Below the pieces are notes generated by a model. It was not told the origin of the DNA. It did not search any database and was given only the letters and a program-made list of their open reading frames with translations. Of a DNA stretch of 60,525 bases, positions 1-8,747 are shown piece by piece. Source of the DNA: Pseudanabaena sp. M085S1SP2A07QC (lineage in GTDB: Bacteria > Cyanobacteriota > Cyanobacteriia > Pseudanabaenales > Pseudanabaenaceae); the NCBI GenBank assembly GCA_020404895.1, contig JADBWK010000084.1:1-60525 (forward strand), written 5' to 3'. Numbering within the stretch: position 1 is the first letter of the stretch; every line of letters starts with the position of its first letter. A program made the position numbers and the translations under genes.

Positions 1-2195
1 AGAGATCCCCCTAAATCCCCCTTATAAAGGGGGACTTGCATTTCTTCTTCTCCCCCCTTTACAAGGGGGGCTGGGGGGGATCTATCTGGAGATCGCCTTA
101 ATATCAAACAATCATCATCCGTCAATTCCGCCTCCCAATTTGGCTCGATCGCATTAGTCCCCGTCGCATCAATAATCAACGCCGCCCCAACAATGCGATC
201 GCCCACCTGCAAATCCTCCCGTCTATATATAGGCGTTTCCAGCCACTGCCTGCCCGTATACATCCGCGCAGAGGCGATCGCAACAGCCTCCCAAACTTTT
301 TCCTTTTTCCTTTTTCCTTTTTCCTTAAACGCCTTCGGCATTTTCATAATCATCTCTACTGCGATCGCCTCCACGATCAACGCTTTATCTGAAAACACGA
401 ATCCATAACGCTCTTTATGTAAAGAGGCAAAGCTGGTTTGTAAAAAATTTAAGATCTCCTGAGAATGAAAACTTAGAGGATCGGCGATCGCAATAGTTAG
501 TGACGAATCAGTACCTGCGTAGCGCAAACGTAAAGCTGTCTCGATTTGCAAATCCTCATCACTAGCACCATGTAAAATCTCATTTTTCGCATCTTCGCTT
601 AGCTCTAGAGCTATCATTTCTAATTCAGCAAGCAACTCCAAACTTAGCTCTGACTCAACCGAGCGATCTCGAATTGTCCGAACATCTGCCAAACCAATCC
701 CGTAGGCTGACAATACTCCCGCATAAGGATGAATAAAAACTTGTGTCATTCCCAAGACATCTGCGATCGCGCAGGCATGTTGTCCACCCGCACCACCAAA
801 GCAGCACAACACATATTCGGTTACATCATAACCACGTTGCACTGATATTTTTTTGATTGCCATCGCCATTTTTTCAACAGCAATCTCTAAAAAACCTTGA
901 GCGACGGCTTCGGGTAAAACTTGTTGACCTGTGGCTTGACCAATAGATTGCGCTAACTCTGTAAACTTCTGAATTACGATCTCGCGCTCAAGAGGTAAAT
1001 CCCCTTCCTTCCCAAATACTTTTGGAAAGAAATCGGGCTGTAACTTTCCTAACATCACATTACAGTCAGTCACCGCCAACGCACCGCCATTACGATAACA
1101 AGCGGGGCCAGGGAACGCTCCTGCTGATTCGGGACCAACACGATATCTTGCACCATCAAAAAACAATAACGAGCCACCACCCGCCGCTACCGTATGAATC
1201 GCCATCATTGGCGTGCTAAGTCTCACCCCAGCAACTTCTGTCGATAGCGATCGCTCATAGCTGCCTGCATAATGTGCAACATCTGTAGAAGTTCCGCCCA
1301 TATCAAAGCTAATAATTTTATTAAAACCTGCTTTTAGACTGGTTTGAACTGCTCCAACAATCCCACCTGCGGGGCCAGAGAGAATGCTGTTTTTACCTTG
1401 AAAAGAGTTTGCTTCGATGAGTCCGCCATTGGACTGCATAAACATTAGCTTTGTTGAATTTCTATCGAGATTACCAAGTTCAGCACTAACTCGATCTACA
1501 TAGCGCCTGAGAATTGGCGATAGATAGGCATCGACTACAGTCGTATCGCCTCGACTTATAAATTTAATTAAGGAACTAATTTCGTGAGATACGGAAACTT
1601 GTGTAAATCCAACTTGTTTTGCTAGTTCAGCCAAGCGCCTCTCATGGTCTGGATATCGATAACTATGCATTAATGCGATCGCGCAAGCCCTAATCCCCAA
1701 ATTATAAATTTTTTGTAATTCTCTTAAAGCTAATTCTTCATCTAACGCGATGAGAACTTCTCCATGCGCACTATAACGTTCCTCAACCTCAATCACTTGC
1801 TCATAGAGCATCTCAGGCAAAATAATATGCCTTGCAAAAATATTCGGACGGTTCTGATAACCAATCCGCAAAGCATCGCGAAATCCTTTCGTAATTAATA
1901 AAACTGTGCGATCGCCTTTTCGTTCTAAAAGGGCGTTAGTCGCCACGGTTGTGCCCATCTTGATTGCCGCAATTTCAGCTACAGGGATCGGCTCAGACAG
2001 TGCAAGACCAAGAATATCGCGAATTCCTTGAATCGGGGCATCAATATAGCGATCGGGATTTTCAGAAAGCAGTTTATGCAATACAATCGCACCATCAGGT
2101 CTCTGCGCGACAATATCAGTAAATGTGCCCCCGCGATCGATCCAGAATTGCCATTTATTGTTGTCTTGGGTCACTTCTACTGAACTATCACTCAT
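1..2195 (-). CDS. 5-oxoprolinase / hydantoinase A subunit, N-terminal 731 codons (3' end off window)
   Basis: The protein starts at 2195 (MSDSSVEV) and runs without a stop to the left edge, so only its first 731 codons are seen. Early residues WIDRGGTFTDIVAQRPDG are the conserved N-terminal actin-like/hydantoinase motif. FDMGGTSTDVAHY and later CCFGGAGGQHACAIAD match the hydantoinase A core. The family hydrolyses 5-oxoproline (or hydantoins) with ATP in the cytosol, and the cyanobacterial form is usually about 1,200-1,300 residues with the B subunit fused. Two low-complexity repeat insertions lie in frame: a KEKGKRKKEK stretch (about 296-327) and a proline/glycine-rich stretch from a GGGGGATC repeat (3-83). 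Family assignment is secure; the exact substrate is not. Confidence 0.88.
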   Translation of the reverse strand, partial: MSDSSVEVTQDNNKWQFWIDRGGTFTDIVAQRPDGAIVLHKLLSENPDRYIDAPIQGIRDILGLALSEPIPVAEIAAIKMGTTVATNALLERKGDRTVLLITKGFRDALRIGYQNRPNIFARHIILPEMLYEQVIEVEERYSAHGEVLIALDEELALRELQKIYNLGIRACAIALMHSYRYPDHERRLAELAKQVGFTQVSVSHEISSLIKFISRGDTTVVDAYLSPILRRYVDRVSAELGNLDRNSTKLMFMQSNGGLIEANSFQGKNSILSGPAGGIVGAVQTSLKAGFNKIISFDMGGTSTDVAHYAGSYERSLSTEVAGVRLSTPMMAIHTVAAGGGSLLFFDGARYRVGPESAGAFPGPACYRNGGALAVTDCNVMLGKLQPDFFPKVFGKEGDLPLEREIVIQKFTELAQSIGQATGQQVLPEAVAQGFLEIAVEKMAMAIKKISVQRGYDVTEYVLCCFGGAGGQHACAIADVLGMTQVFIHPYAGVLSAYGIGLADVRTIRDRSVESELSLELLAELEMIALELSEDAKNEILHGASDEDLQIETALRLRYAGTDSSLTIAIADPLSFHSQEILNFLQTSFASLHKERYGFVFSDKALIVEAIAVEMIMKMPKAFKEKGKRKKEKVWEAVAIASARMYTGRQWLETPIYRREDLQVGDRIVGAALIIDATGTNAIEPNWEAELTDDDCLILRRSPDRSPPAPLVKGGEEEMQVPLYKGDLGGS
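3..83. repeat. GGGGGATC-type palindromic repeat inside the 5-oxoprolinase reading frame
   Basis: AGATCCCCCTAAATCCCCC at one end and GGGGGGCTGGGGGGGATCT at the other form an imperfect inverted repeat. Repeats of this look are common between genes in cyanobacteria. Here it is read through in frame and would encode a stretch like RSPPAPLVKGG followed by PLYKGDLGGS. Confidence 0.7.
296..327. repeat. Heptamer AAAAAGG tandem repeat inside coding sequence
   Basis: Four to five tandem units of CTTTTTC (AAAAAGG on the other strand) lie inside the 5-oxoprolinase gene and encode a Lys/Glu/Gly-rich stretch (KEKGKRKKEK). The same heptamer array recurs upstream of the dihydroorotase-like gene at 14129-14198. 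Confidence 0.75.
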
Positions 2196-2247
2196 TTTAA
2201 TCTCAACATTCAAGTCTTATCACTGACGTTACATGGAAGTTTCTAAA

Positions 2248-2312
2248 GTAGGTGCGGGTTTTGCATATAGCTCTTGCTTCAGCACAGAATTATCAACTAA
2301 ACCCGCACCTAC
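2248..2312. repeat. Short inverted-repeat element (GTAGGTGCGGGTTT ends)
   Basis: GTAGGTGCGGGTTT at 2248-2261 is the exact reverse complement of 2299-2312, with 37 bp between. It lies in the gap between the esterase 3' end and the 5-oxoprolinase start. It looks like a miniature mobile or REP-type element; no coding potential was seen. Confidence 0.7.
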
Positions 2313-2401
2313 CGTATATACGATAGCCTAAGGGATTAGAGATGATGATTCCATCCACATAACATCAGTCATCAGTATTTATAGCATTTCACAGAAATTC
2401 T

Positions 2402-3277
2402 CTACATGGTTTTATAAAATTGCTTGAGTACTAATCCCAAACGATAAGACCATGCTCTCTCATCATGACCGCCCTTCTTATCCTCATATTTAAACAGATC
2501 CTTCCCAAGTTCATAGCCATATTGTCTCTCTAAAAGCTCAGACATTCTACGTCCCCATCTAGCAGCCTGTTGCTCAATCACAAAATTGTGGAAACCCTCT
2601 GACCGTTTGCATCCCCAGTCAATCCACAAATTAGGACGCAAGTGGTTGTCTTGATGAAGATATTTACCCACAGTTTGCATTAAAGGAGAACTAGGCAAGT
2701 TAAAAACCCCACCAGCCCAAAATGATGGAGAGAGAGCGGCAATATTGCCAAAAAGGTGGCAATTTAAACATCCTGTATAGAAAGCTGCTAAGCCACCATG
2801 AGATGAACCAAGAATAGTAGTAGACTTGCGATCGCTTATGGTCTTGTAATTAGTGTCGATAAAAGATTTCAAACGCGCCATATAATTAGAATATTCTGGC
2901 AGCCCACCACCTTCCTTTTTGAAAGGATTTGTGAACTCTTCAACATGAAGATATTCGTAAGAACGATTAAGAGGATGAACAGCCACAATGATTACAGGCT
3001 GTATTTCTTGTTGTTGGTATAAATTTCTGATGACAATTGGTACTTCCCATGAGTAAGGACTCAATCCGCCAGCCCAGAAAGTAGTATTACCATCATTCAT
3101 ATAAACTACAGGGTAGCGATTATGATCGCCATAGGAGCGAGGCAGAAAAATATGTACTTTACGGGGCTGATCGCCTCGTTCTAACCGCAAAGCATCATAG
3201 GTATGAAAGTAGCCACTATCATCTCCTTCGTCATGATAGTAAGCTCTCTGTCCGCCAAGATTAAATTCATTAGCCAT
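2402..3277 (-). CDS. Putative esterase (alpha/beta hydrolase, esterase-D/enterochelin-esterase type)
   Basis: 291 residues, cytosolic (no signal peptide). The nucleophile elbow GSSHG at 157-161 gives Ser159, and His271 in GGHDERAW fits the catalytic histidine. An Asp near 220 (IDWG) could be the acid. YPVVYMNDG near residue 55 and ALSPSFWAGG after the elbow are typical of the putative-esterase family that includes enterochelin esterase and S-formylglutathione-hydrolase-like proteins. The substrate cannot be read from sequence. It lies on the same strand as the 5-oxoprolinase gene but 200 bp from it, so co-transcription is uncertain. Confidence 0.8.
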   Translation of the reverse strand: MANEFNLGGQRAYYHDEGDDSGYFHTYDALRLERGDQPRKVHIFLPRSYGDHNRYPVVYMNDGNTTFWAGGLSPYSWEVPIVIRNLYQQQEIQPVIIVAVHPLNRSYEYLHVEEFTNPFKKEGGGLPEYSNYMARLKSFIDTNYKTISDRKSTTILGSSHGGLAAFYTGCLNCHLFGNIAALSPSFWAGGVFNLPSSPLMQTVGKYLHQDNHLRPNLWIDWGCKRSEGFHNFVIEQQAARWGRRMSELLERQYGYELGKDLFKYEDKKGGHDERAWSYRLGLVLKQFYKTM

Positions 3278-3296
3278 ATGTAGATACTAAGCTGTG

Positions 3297-3422
3297 CTAA
3301 GGGATTTTACCACAAAGCACTTTTTCATAAACTTGACGAATTGCATCAATGACTAGTTCTGTGGTTCATCCAATTGAATGAGATGATGGTATTGATTATG
3401 ATCTGGAATGATTTCATACATA
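3297..3422 (-). pseudogene. Relic of an alpha/beta-hydrolase C-terminus (frameshifted)
   Basis: Reading down from 3422 gives MYEIIPDHNQYHHLIQLDEP and then a stop. Shifting frame continues as ELVIDAIRQVYEKVL and stops at 3297. The two pieces together resemble the usual C-terminal end of alpha/beta hydrolases (HHL..DEP..VIDAIRQVYE). This is a short, low-certainty call from pattern alone. The rest of the 3278-3614 gap shows only the hairpin at 3566. Confidence 0.4.
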
Positions 3423-3565
3423 CTCTACTTAGTCTAAGTTTTGGTATAGAGACTTTGTGATTAGCTGCGTTCAATTGTAGCACTTGCCATTATTTAGCTA
3501 TGCAAATAGGTCTATGGAACTTAGATACCTCTTCTCTCTTCACTAAATGAATAGGTATTCTTAAA

Positions 3566-3615
3566 GCCAATAAATTGGTGGTGCGCGGCTTGCGGCGCAC
3601 CACCAATTTATTGGC
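3566..3615. terminator. Perfect 21-bp hairpin downstream of sppA
   Basis: Arms 3566-3586 and 3595-3615 are perfectly complementary around the loop GGCTTGCG. The stem reaches the first base of the SppA stop codon. It probably acts as a terminator and resembles the other long gene-end hairpins in this window. Confidence 0.75.
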
Positions 3616-4415
3616 TATTGCCAAATCCAAAGCGGCATTCCACTGGTTTCTGCTTCAAATTGTAGACGCGCGATCGCATTCTCCGATCCTCCTGGCAAGA
3701 ATTTGCTAGCAAAGGATTTGGGAGGCTTAATCGTGAAGACTTTAGTGTTTTTTGGGTCAAGACCCACCAGTTCGGCAGCGTAGCACCTTGCATCTTCTTC
3801 AGTGCCAATGCGATCGACTAAACCAAGTTCAACTGCTTGTTCACCTGTAAACACTCGACCATCGGCAAACGATCGCACTGCGGCGGGGCTAAGTTTGCGA
3901 CCTTCGGCAACGGTTTCGACAAATTGGTTGTAGCTGCTGTCGATTAATGATTGCAGAATCACTCTTTCTTCGGGAGTAATTTCTCGATCAAAGGAGAGAA
4001 TATCTTTGTAAGTACCAGATTTGACGACCTTAAAAGAAACTCCAATTTTGTCAAGTAACTTTTCGATATTATTACCGCGCAAAATTACGCCGATGCTGCC
4101 TGTAATTGTGCCAGCATTGGAGATGATGTAGTCTGCTCCAACGCCTATATATACGCCACCACTGGCGGAAATATTGCCAAAACTAGCGACGACTTTTACT
4201 TTTTCACGTATGCGCTTGAGGGCGGCGTAGATTTCTTGTGAATCGCCAACGGTTCCCCCAGGACTATCGATGCGAAGTAATAGGGCGGGAAATTTTTGTT
4301 CTTCCACAAACTCAAGGGCTTCAAGTACGCGAGTTCTTGTTCCTGACCCGATCGCTCCTGTGATTTCAATACGTGCGATTTTTTTGCGAAATTTGCGTTT
4401 TAGAAAGCCGAACAT
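3615..4415 (-). CDS. sppA: Signal peptide peptidase SppA, short form
   Basis: 266 residues of the S49 family of Ser/Lys proteases that cleave remnant signal peptides or other membrane-released peptides. RIDSPGGTVGDSQEI (48-62) is the conserved N-terminal motif. Ser85 in SASGG is the predicted nucleophile and Lys137 in TYKD the general base. The 52-residue Ser-Lys spacing equals that of Bacillus SppA (Ser147/Lys199). There is no clear N-terminal transmembrane segment, only a basic start (FLKRKFRKK), so membrane association would be peripheral. SppA activity is inferred from family membership. Confidence 0.88.
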   Translation of the reverse strand: MFGFLKRKFRKKIARIEITGAIGSGTRTRVLEALEFVEEQKFPALLLRIDSPGGTVGDSQEIYAALKRIREKVKVVASFGNISASGGVYIGVGADYIISNAGTITGSIGVILRGNNIEKLLDKIGVSFKVVKSGTYKDILSFDREITPEERVILQSLIDSSYNQFVETVAEGRKLSPAAVRSFADGRVFTGEQAVELGLVDRIGTEEDARCYAAELVGLDPKNTKVFTIKPPKSFASKFLPGGSENAIARLQFEAETSGMPLWIWQ

Positions 4416-4645
4416 TAAATTATTAGTTTTAGGTTTGAATTGACTTTTACCATACTAGCTCTTACTACAAATGATTGTCTGCCTTGGATTTCTGCTGATA
4501 TAAAGTAGCTTTAGCTACAAAAAATATTGTTGGATCTTGATTAAGACTCTATTTTTTGGTTCTGAGAATTGCTAAAAACCAACGATCAAAAGCTGTATCC
4601 TGAATATATTCAAGCTAAACATTTCGCAATATATTTAAACCCCAA

Positions 4646-6025
4646 ATGCACGAGACGGACTTTCGTAGCAGCCTTCAGACCGAGGGCGATCGCCGCAGAC
4701 TCAAAACGATCATTGTGATGGCAATTGTCTATGGATTGACGATTGGGTTACACTTTGCCCCTTGGAGTCGATGGGTGCTGTTAGGGTTATTTAGTATTCA
4801 GGCTTTGCGGTTAATATTTGCGCCGCCATTACCTCCAATCACGCCAGAATCTAATTTCAAAAATGGCGAGGAAATAGATGCGGAGCAAACATCTTCACAA
4901 GATTTACCATTTTTCTCATTGTTAGCATCGGCAAAAAATGAGGAAGCTGTAATTGGTAATTTAGTTAAAAATCTTTGTCAAATCGACTACCCAAGCGATC
5001 TCTTCGAGGTCTGGATCGTTGATGACAATAGCAGCGATCGCACGTCTGAAGTATTGACATTGCTAAAACAAAAATATCCTCAATTAAAGACTCTCAGGCG
5101 CGGTGATGAGGCTCAAGGGGGTAAATCTGGAGCATTAAATCAAGTTTTAGCCTTAACAAAGGGCGATATTATTGGCGTATTTGATGCCGATGCTCAAGTA
5201 CCCGCCGACGTGTTGCGATCGCTAGTACCAGTATTCCAACAACCCAAAATTGGCGCTGTACAGTTACGCAAGGCGATCGCCAATGCTTCAGAGAACTGGT
5301 GGACATCAGGACAGTCTGCGGAGATGGCTCTTGATTGGTGTTTGCAGGATTTACGGATAAGGGTTGGGGGCGTGGGAGAATTGCGCGGCAATGGTCAATT
5401 TGTACGTCTTGCAGCTCTTAAAGATTGTGGTGGCTGGAACGAACAAACGATTACTGATGATCTCGATCTCACAATTCGCCTGCATTTATGTCAATGGGAT
5501 ATTGCCTGTCTAAATTTCCCTGCGGTACAGGAAGAAGGTGTAGTTACGGCAAAACAGTTATGGCATCAGCGCAATCGCTGGGCTGAGGGCGGTTTTCAGC
5601 GCTATCTTGACTATTGGAATCTACTCCTAAGTGGGCGGATGGGATTTCTCAAAACCTTTGATGCTTCCCTGTTTTATATCAATCAATATTTGTTGACAGT
5701 TGCCTTTATTCCCGACACGATCGCAGCCTTAGTATTGAGACATAACCCGATGCTCCCTGCGATCGCAGGCTTCTCTCTTGCCCTAAGTGCGGTAACTATG
5801 GCTTTCGGAATGAGACGATCCTATCAAATGTCATGGCGATCGGCGATCTGGCAAACAACTACTGGCATGATTTATATGCTGCATTGGATTCCTGTAATTG
5901 CCAGCGTTACGCTGAGAATGTGCATTCTGCCAAAGCGTTTAAAATGGGTGAAAACCCAACACCAAGGTGTTGGAGAGACTATATTAGAAGATATAGACCT
6001 TCAAGAGATAGAAACCCATGTATGA
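4646..6025 (+). CDS. mgdA: Monoglucosyldiacylglycerol synthase (Sll1377-type GT2 glycosyltransferase)
   Basis: 459 residues, membrane bound. Two N-terminal hydrophobic helices lie at about 20-58. A family-2 glycosyltransferase domain follows with the donor motifs DDNSSDRT, VFDADAQVP and TDDLD and the acceptor-side motif QRNRW. Hydrophobic C-terminal helices end in MLHWIPVIA. The stretch from SAKNEEAVIGNLVKNL onward, with GGKSGALN and GELRGNGQFVR, resembles what I recall of Synechocystis Sll1377. That enzyme glucosylates diacylglycerol as the first step of cyanobacterial galactolipid synthesis. It overlaps the next gene by 8 bp, suggesting one transcript. GT2 is certain; the lipid role is strong inference. 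Confidence 0.82.
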   Translation: MHETDFRSSLQTEGDRRRLKTIIVMAIVYGLTIGLHFAPWSRWVLLGLFSIQALRLIFAPPLPPITPESNFKNGEEIDAEQTSSQDLPFFSLLASAKNEEAVIGNLVKNLCQIDYPSDLFEVWIVDDNSSDRTSEVLTLLKQKYPQLKTLRRGDEAQGGKSGALNQVLALTKGDIIGVFDADAQVPADVLRSLVPVFQQPKIGAVQLRKAIANASENWWTSGQSAEMALDWCLQDLRIRVGGVGELRGNGQFVRLAALKDCGGWNEQTITDDLDLTIRLHLCQWDIACLNFPAVQEEGVVTAKQLWHQRNRWAEGGFQRYLDYWNLLLSGRMGFLKTFDASLFYINQYLLTVAFIPDTIAALVLRHNPMLPAIAGFSLALSAVTMAFGMRRSYQMSWRSAIWQTTTGMIYMLHWIPVIASVTLRMCILPKRLKWVKTQHQGVGETILEDIDLQEIETHV

Positions 6026-7202
6026 TTGGATTGTAGTTGGTGGCGGCATCACAGGTATATCTTTGAGCTATGAGCTGCAAAAAGCAGGCTTTTCGGTATT
6101 ACTTATCGAGCAACATCAACAACTTCAAGGAGGCAGCAGTCTTGGCTATGGTGGCATCTCATACTGGGCTGGCTCAACTTCAGTCACTCAGCAACTTTGT
6201 TATGAGGGAATCGCTCGACAAAGAGAACTATCTAATGAGTTGGGAATAGATACTGAGTTTCGCGAGATTGATTTACTATTGACGATAGAACCAGACGCAG
6301 ATCCACAAGAGATTCTCTCGCAATATGTCAGTTGCTGGATCGCTCCGACTTTGCTCAACGCTCAAGAGGCTTGCGATCGCGAACCTCAGTTAAACCCTAA
6401 AGGCATCGGCGGTGCTCTGTTATTTCCTCACGGACATATCAATCTCGATAGTTTTGTATCTGCCCATAGCCAAGCATTCCAAAAGTTAGGTGGTGAAATC
6501 ATCTATACAAAAGTTGATAGATTATTAATCGAAGGTGATCGCTTAGTTGGGGTACTGACAGAGCAGGGAGAGTTTCGGAGTAATCAAGTTGTTGTTTGTG
6601 CAGGAGCGATGTCTCGCTCTCTACTTAAAGCCTCAGGCATTCGATCTAGAATCTATTACACCCATGCCGAAGCTATCGATACAGAACCCGTTGATCTAGA
6701 ATTGCGATCGATGGTGATGCCTGCGGATACTAAGCGCTATCAGTTAGAAGGAGCAACAACAAATATTGACCAAGACTCAATTTGGGATATCGCAGGGCAT
6801 GAATTGTTGCCCCCTTCAGTGGATGCAGGAGCAATTCAATTTTGCGATCGCCGTATCAGATTTGGTCAACTCAGCCGTGTTTTGACTGATCCGTATGCTG
6901 CGATTGATCGCATTCAAAGCGAAGCAGCTATTCGAGAACAGGTGAGTAAAATCTTGCCCAAGATTGGTGCGTTAAACGGAAAATGGCGAAACTGTCTAGT
7001 CGCTTTTAGTAGTGACAATTTGCCCCTAATTGGTTCATTAAAGGAATATGAAAACCTACATCTATTCTCAGGATTTACCAGCCCAACTGTCTATGTACCA
7101 GCATTATCTAGAAGGTTTGCCGCCTATGTCAAAGGTCAGCCTGACGATATTATTCCCTTACTCTCTCCCCAAAGATTTTCAAGTATCCCTACTCTCGAAT
7201 AG
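6018..7202 (+). CDS. FAD-dependent oxidoreductase (DAO/glycine-oxidase family)
   Basis: 394 residues with an N-terminal Rossmann dinucleotide-binding motif WIVVGGGITGIS and an acidic strand end (LLIEQH). The C-terminal SSDNLPLIG and LFSGFTSPTVYVPALSRRF stretch is typical of D-amino-acid oxidase/dehydrogenase-like flavoproteins. The start overlaps the stop of the glycosyltransferase gene by 8 bp, which supports translational coupling. Substrate unknown; a sarcosine/glycine-oxidase-like amine oxidation is the family norm. Confidence 0.78.
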   Translation: MYDWIVVGGGITGISLSYELQKAGFSVLLIEQHQQLQGGSSLGYGGISYWAGSTSVTQQLCYEGIARQRELSNELGIDTEFREIDLLLTIEPDADPQEILSQYVSCWIAPTLLNAQEACDREPQLNPKGIGGALLFPHGHINLDSFVSAHSQAFQKLGGEIIYTKVDRLLIEGDRLVGVLTEQGEFRSNQVVVCAGAMSRSLLKASGIRSRIYYTHAEAIDTEPVDLELRSMVMPADTKRYQLEGATTNIDQDSIWDIAGHELLPPSVDAGAIQFCDRRIRFGQLSRVLTDPYAAIDRIQSEAAIREQVSKILPKIGALNGKWRNCLVAFSSDNLPLIGSLKEYENLHLFSGFTSPTVYVPALSRRFAAYVKGQPDDIIPLLSPQRFSSIPTLE

Positions 7203-7214
7203 CCCTGTACTAAT

Positions 7215-7303
7215 GTGCGGGCTAAAAGCTCAAGTCCACTAAAGTTGACTATAGAATACCGCTAAGCAACCCGTTGAGACGGGTTTGAATTTTTAGCCCA
7301 CAC
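7215..7303. repeat. Inverted repeat with inner hairpin
   Basis: GTGCGGGCTAAAA (from 7215) pairs with TTTTAGCCCACAC (7291-7303). Inside is a perfect small hairpin, AACCCGT/ACGGGTT, at 7268-7285. It is a possible miniature element or structured RNA; no function can be assigned. Confidence 0.55.
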
Positions 7304-7344
7304 TTGAGTTTTGCAAGTTACAGTGCTTTGCGCTGTAAATAACC

Positions 7345-7421
7345 ATACCCAAAGCCCTTAAAGTTGCGCCCAGCAGGGCAAAACTTTAAGGGCTTTGTAA
7401 TTTATTTTGCACAAGTAAATA
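7345..7421. repeat. AAGTAC-family hairpin element (right end intact)
   Basis: A long hairpin at 7350-7397 (CAAAGCCCTTAAAG arms, core GCCC-agca-GGGC) is followed by AATTTATTTTGCACAAGTA. That matches the right end of the copies at 28866-28968 and 54634-54713. The left end is degenerate. Confidence 0.6.
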
Positions 7422-7451
7422 TAGAAAATTGTTGTGATTTTCTATATTTGT

Positions 7452-7544
7452 TAGGTCTTACGCAAAAAAGTCTTAAAACCCATATTTTACCATAGGGGCA
7501 ATTCATGAATTGCCCCTACATTTCGTCCTTTTACGTAAGTCCTA
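7452..7544. mobile_element. 93-bp MITE-like element, copy 1 (AGGACTTACGC ends)
   Basis: The ends TAGGTCTTACGCAAAA and TTTTACGTAAGTCCTA are inverted repeats. The centre is a perfect 26-bp palindrome (TAGGGGCAATTCA and its complement, 7493-7518). A second copy of exactly the same length lies at 46083-46175. There is no ORF, so it would be non-autonomous. Confidence 0.75.
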
Positions 7545-7550
7545 TTTGTA

Positions 7551-8009
7551 TTAAAACTGTTGCTGAAAAATTTCTGGAGAATTTACTCGAAAAGGCTCAG
7601 CGCCTAAAGATTTAGGATCAATGCGCCAACGCTCCTCAATGGTGCTGTACTCAGCAATCTTCTGAGCTCGACGATTATGTAACAGCACATTAAAGTTTTG
7701 CTTTTGAGCTTCAGTACCTAGCTTAAATAGAAAACTAAAACGCTGCAAATAATCAGAAGCAGTCCATCTAGTTGTATTAATCGTGATGATCGCTTGTCTT
7801 GATTCTGCATCGATCTCAATGTTTTCCACCCAACCTTGCTGTAATCGCTGAGTTTTCCACCAAAGACTTGGCTCGACTGGTGCTTGGGGGATGCTGACTT
7901 TCTCCTCGGCAGCAGCCTGCTTAGCGATCGCTAAAGGTGCGATCGCGCCAATACTTAGCACTAATAAAACATGATTAACAATTCGCCTGTCAGCCATCCT
8001 AAACCTCAT
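7551..8009 (-). CDS. Conserved hypothetical exported protein
   Basis: 152 residues. The N-terminal hydrophobic stretch IVNHVLLVLSIGAIAPLAIA followed by KQAAAEE looks like a signal peptide, so the mature protein is probably periplasmic. The rest is a small mixed alpha/beta region with no motif I recognise. ATG at 8009 is used; a second ATG four codons in (MADRR) is equally possible. It is divergent from hisH. Confidence 0.65.
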   Translation of the reverse strand: MRFRMADRRIVNHVLLVLSIGAIAPLAIAKQAAAEEKVSIPQAPVEPSLWWKTQRLQQGWVENIEIDAESRQAIITINTTRWTASDYLQRFSFLFKLGTEAQKQNFNVLLHNRRAQKIAEYSTIEERWRIDPKSLGAEPFRVNSPEIFQQQF

Positions 8010-8106
8010 GATGTATTTTTCAGGACTTCAGCCATTATAATCGCTTTAGAAAGGATAAAGGGGTTTAAAGTTCCCTATAGCAAGACTATTAAACAGGAGT
8101 AACATC

Positions 8107-8730
8107 ATGCCAGTTGTGGCAGTGATCGACTACGACATGGGCAACCTGCACTCAGCCTGCAAAGGTCTAGAAATGGCAGGCGCAAACCCAATTGTCACCA
8201 ATAATCCGCAAGAGTTGGCCGATGCCGATGCTATTGTTTTACCAGGTGTAGGGTCATTTGATCCTGCGATGCAAAAATTGCGGGCAAACAAGCTAGAACA
8301 GCCAATACATGACGCAATCGCATCGGGTAAGCCATTTTTAGGAATTTGCTTAGGGATGCAAATCCTATTTGAAAGCAGCGAAGAGGGGCAAGAAGCAGGC
8401 TTAGGAATCATCAAAGGTCAAGTCAAGCGATTTAGTCATGAGCCTAATTTGACAATCCCGCATATGGGCTGGAACCAGCTAGAACTAAGGCAAACCGATT
8501 GTCCACTTTGGCAAGACTTAGGCACTAGTCCTTGGATGTATTTTGTGCATTCCTATTACACCTCACCCATTGATAGCTCCGTGACTGCCGCGACGACAAC
8601 CCATGGCAGCCAAACAGTTACAGTAGCGATCGCCAAAGATAATGTGATGGCAGTACAATTTCATCCCGAAAAATCATCCAATGACGGGATACATTTGCTA
8701 TCAAATTTCGTCAGAATGATCAGTGCGTAG
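8107..8730 (+). CDS. hisH: Imidazole glycerol phosphate synthase, glutaminase subunit HisH
   Basis: 207 residues, the usual HisH length. It is a class-I glutamine amidotransferase with nucleophile Cys81 in GICLGMQ and the pair His186/Glu188 in AVQFHPEKS. The N-terminal VIDYDMGNLHS and PGVGSFDPAM are HisH signatures. It releases ammonia from glutamine for HisF in histidine synthesis. hisF is not in the window, as is common for dispersed cyanobacterial his genes. Confidence 0.95.
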   Translation: MPVVAVIDYDMGNLHSACKGLEMAGANPIVTNNPQELADADAIVLPGVGSFDPAMQKLRANKLEQPIHDAIASGKPFLGICLGMQILFESSEEGQEAGLGIIKGQVKRFSHEPNLTIPHMGWNQLELRQTDCPLWQDLGTSPWMYFVHSYYTSPIDSSVTAATTTHGSQTVTVAIAKDNVMAVQFHPEKSSNDGIHLLSNFVRMISA

Positions 8731-8747
8731 CATAATAGTAATGTCTT

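Larger units (their letters stand above)
7203..7550. other. 348-bp gene-free stretch packed with inverted-repeat elements
   Basis: No gene is visible between the oxidoreductase and the small secreted protein. The gap holds three separate inverted-repeat elements (7215-7303, 7345-7421 and 7452-7544) and almost nothing else, so it looks like a landing pad for small repeats. Confidence 0.7.
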
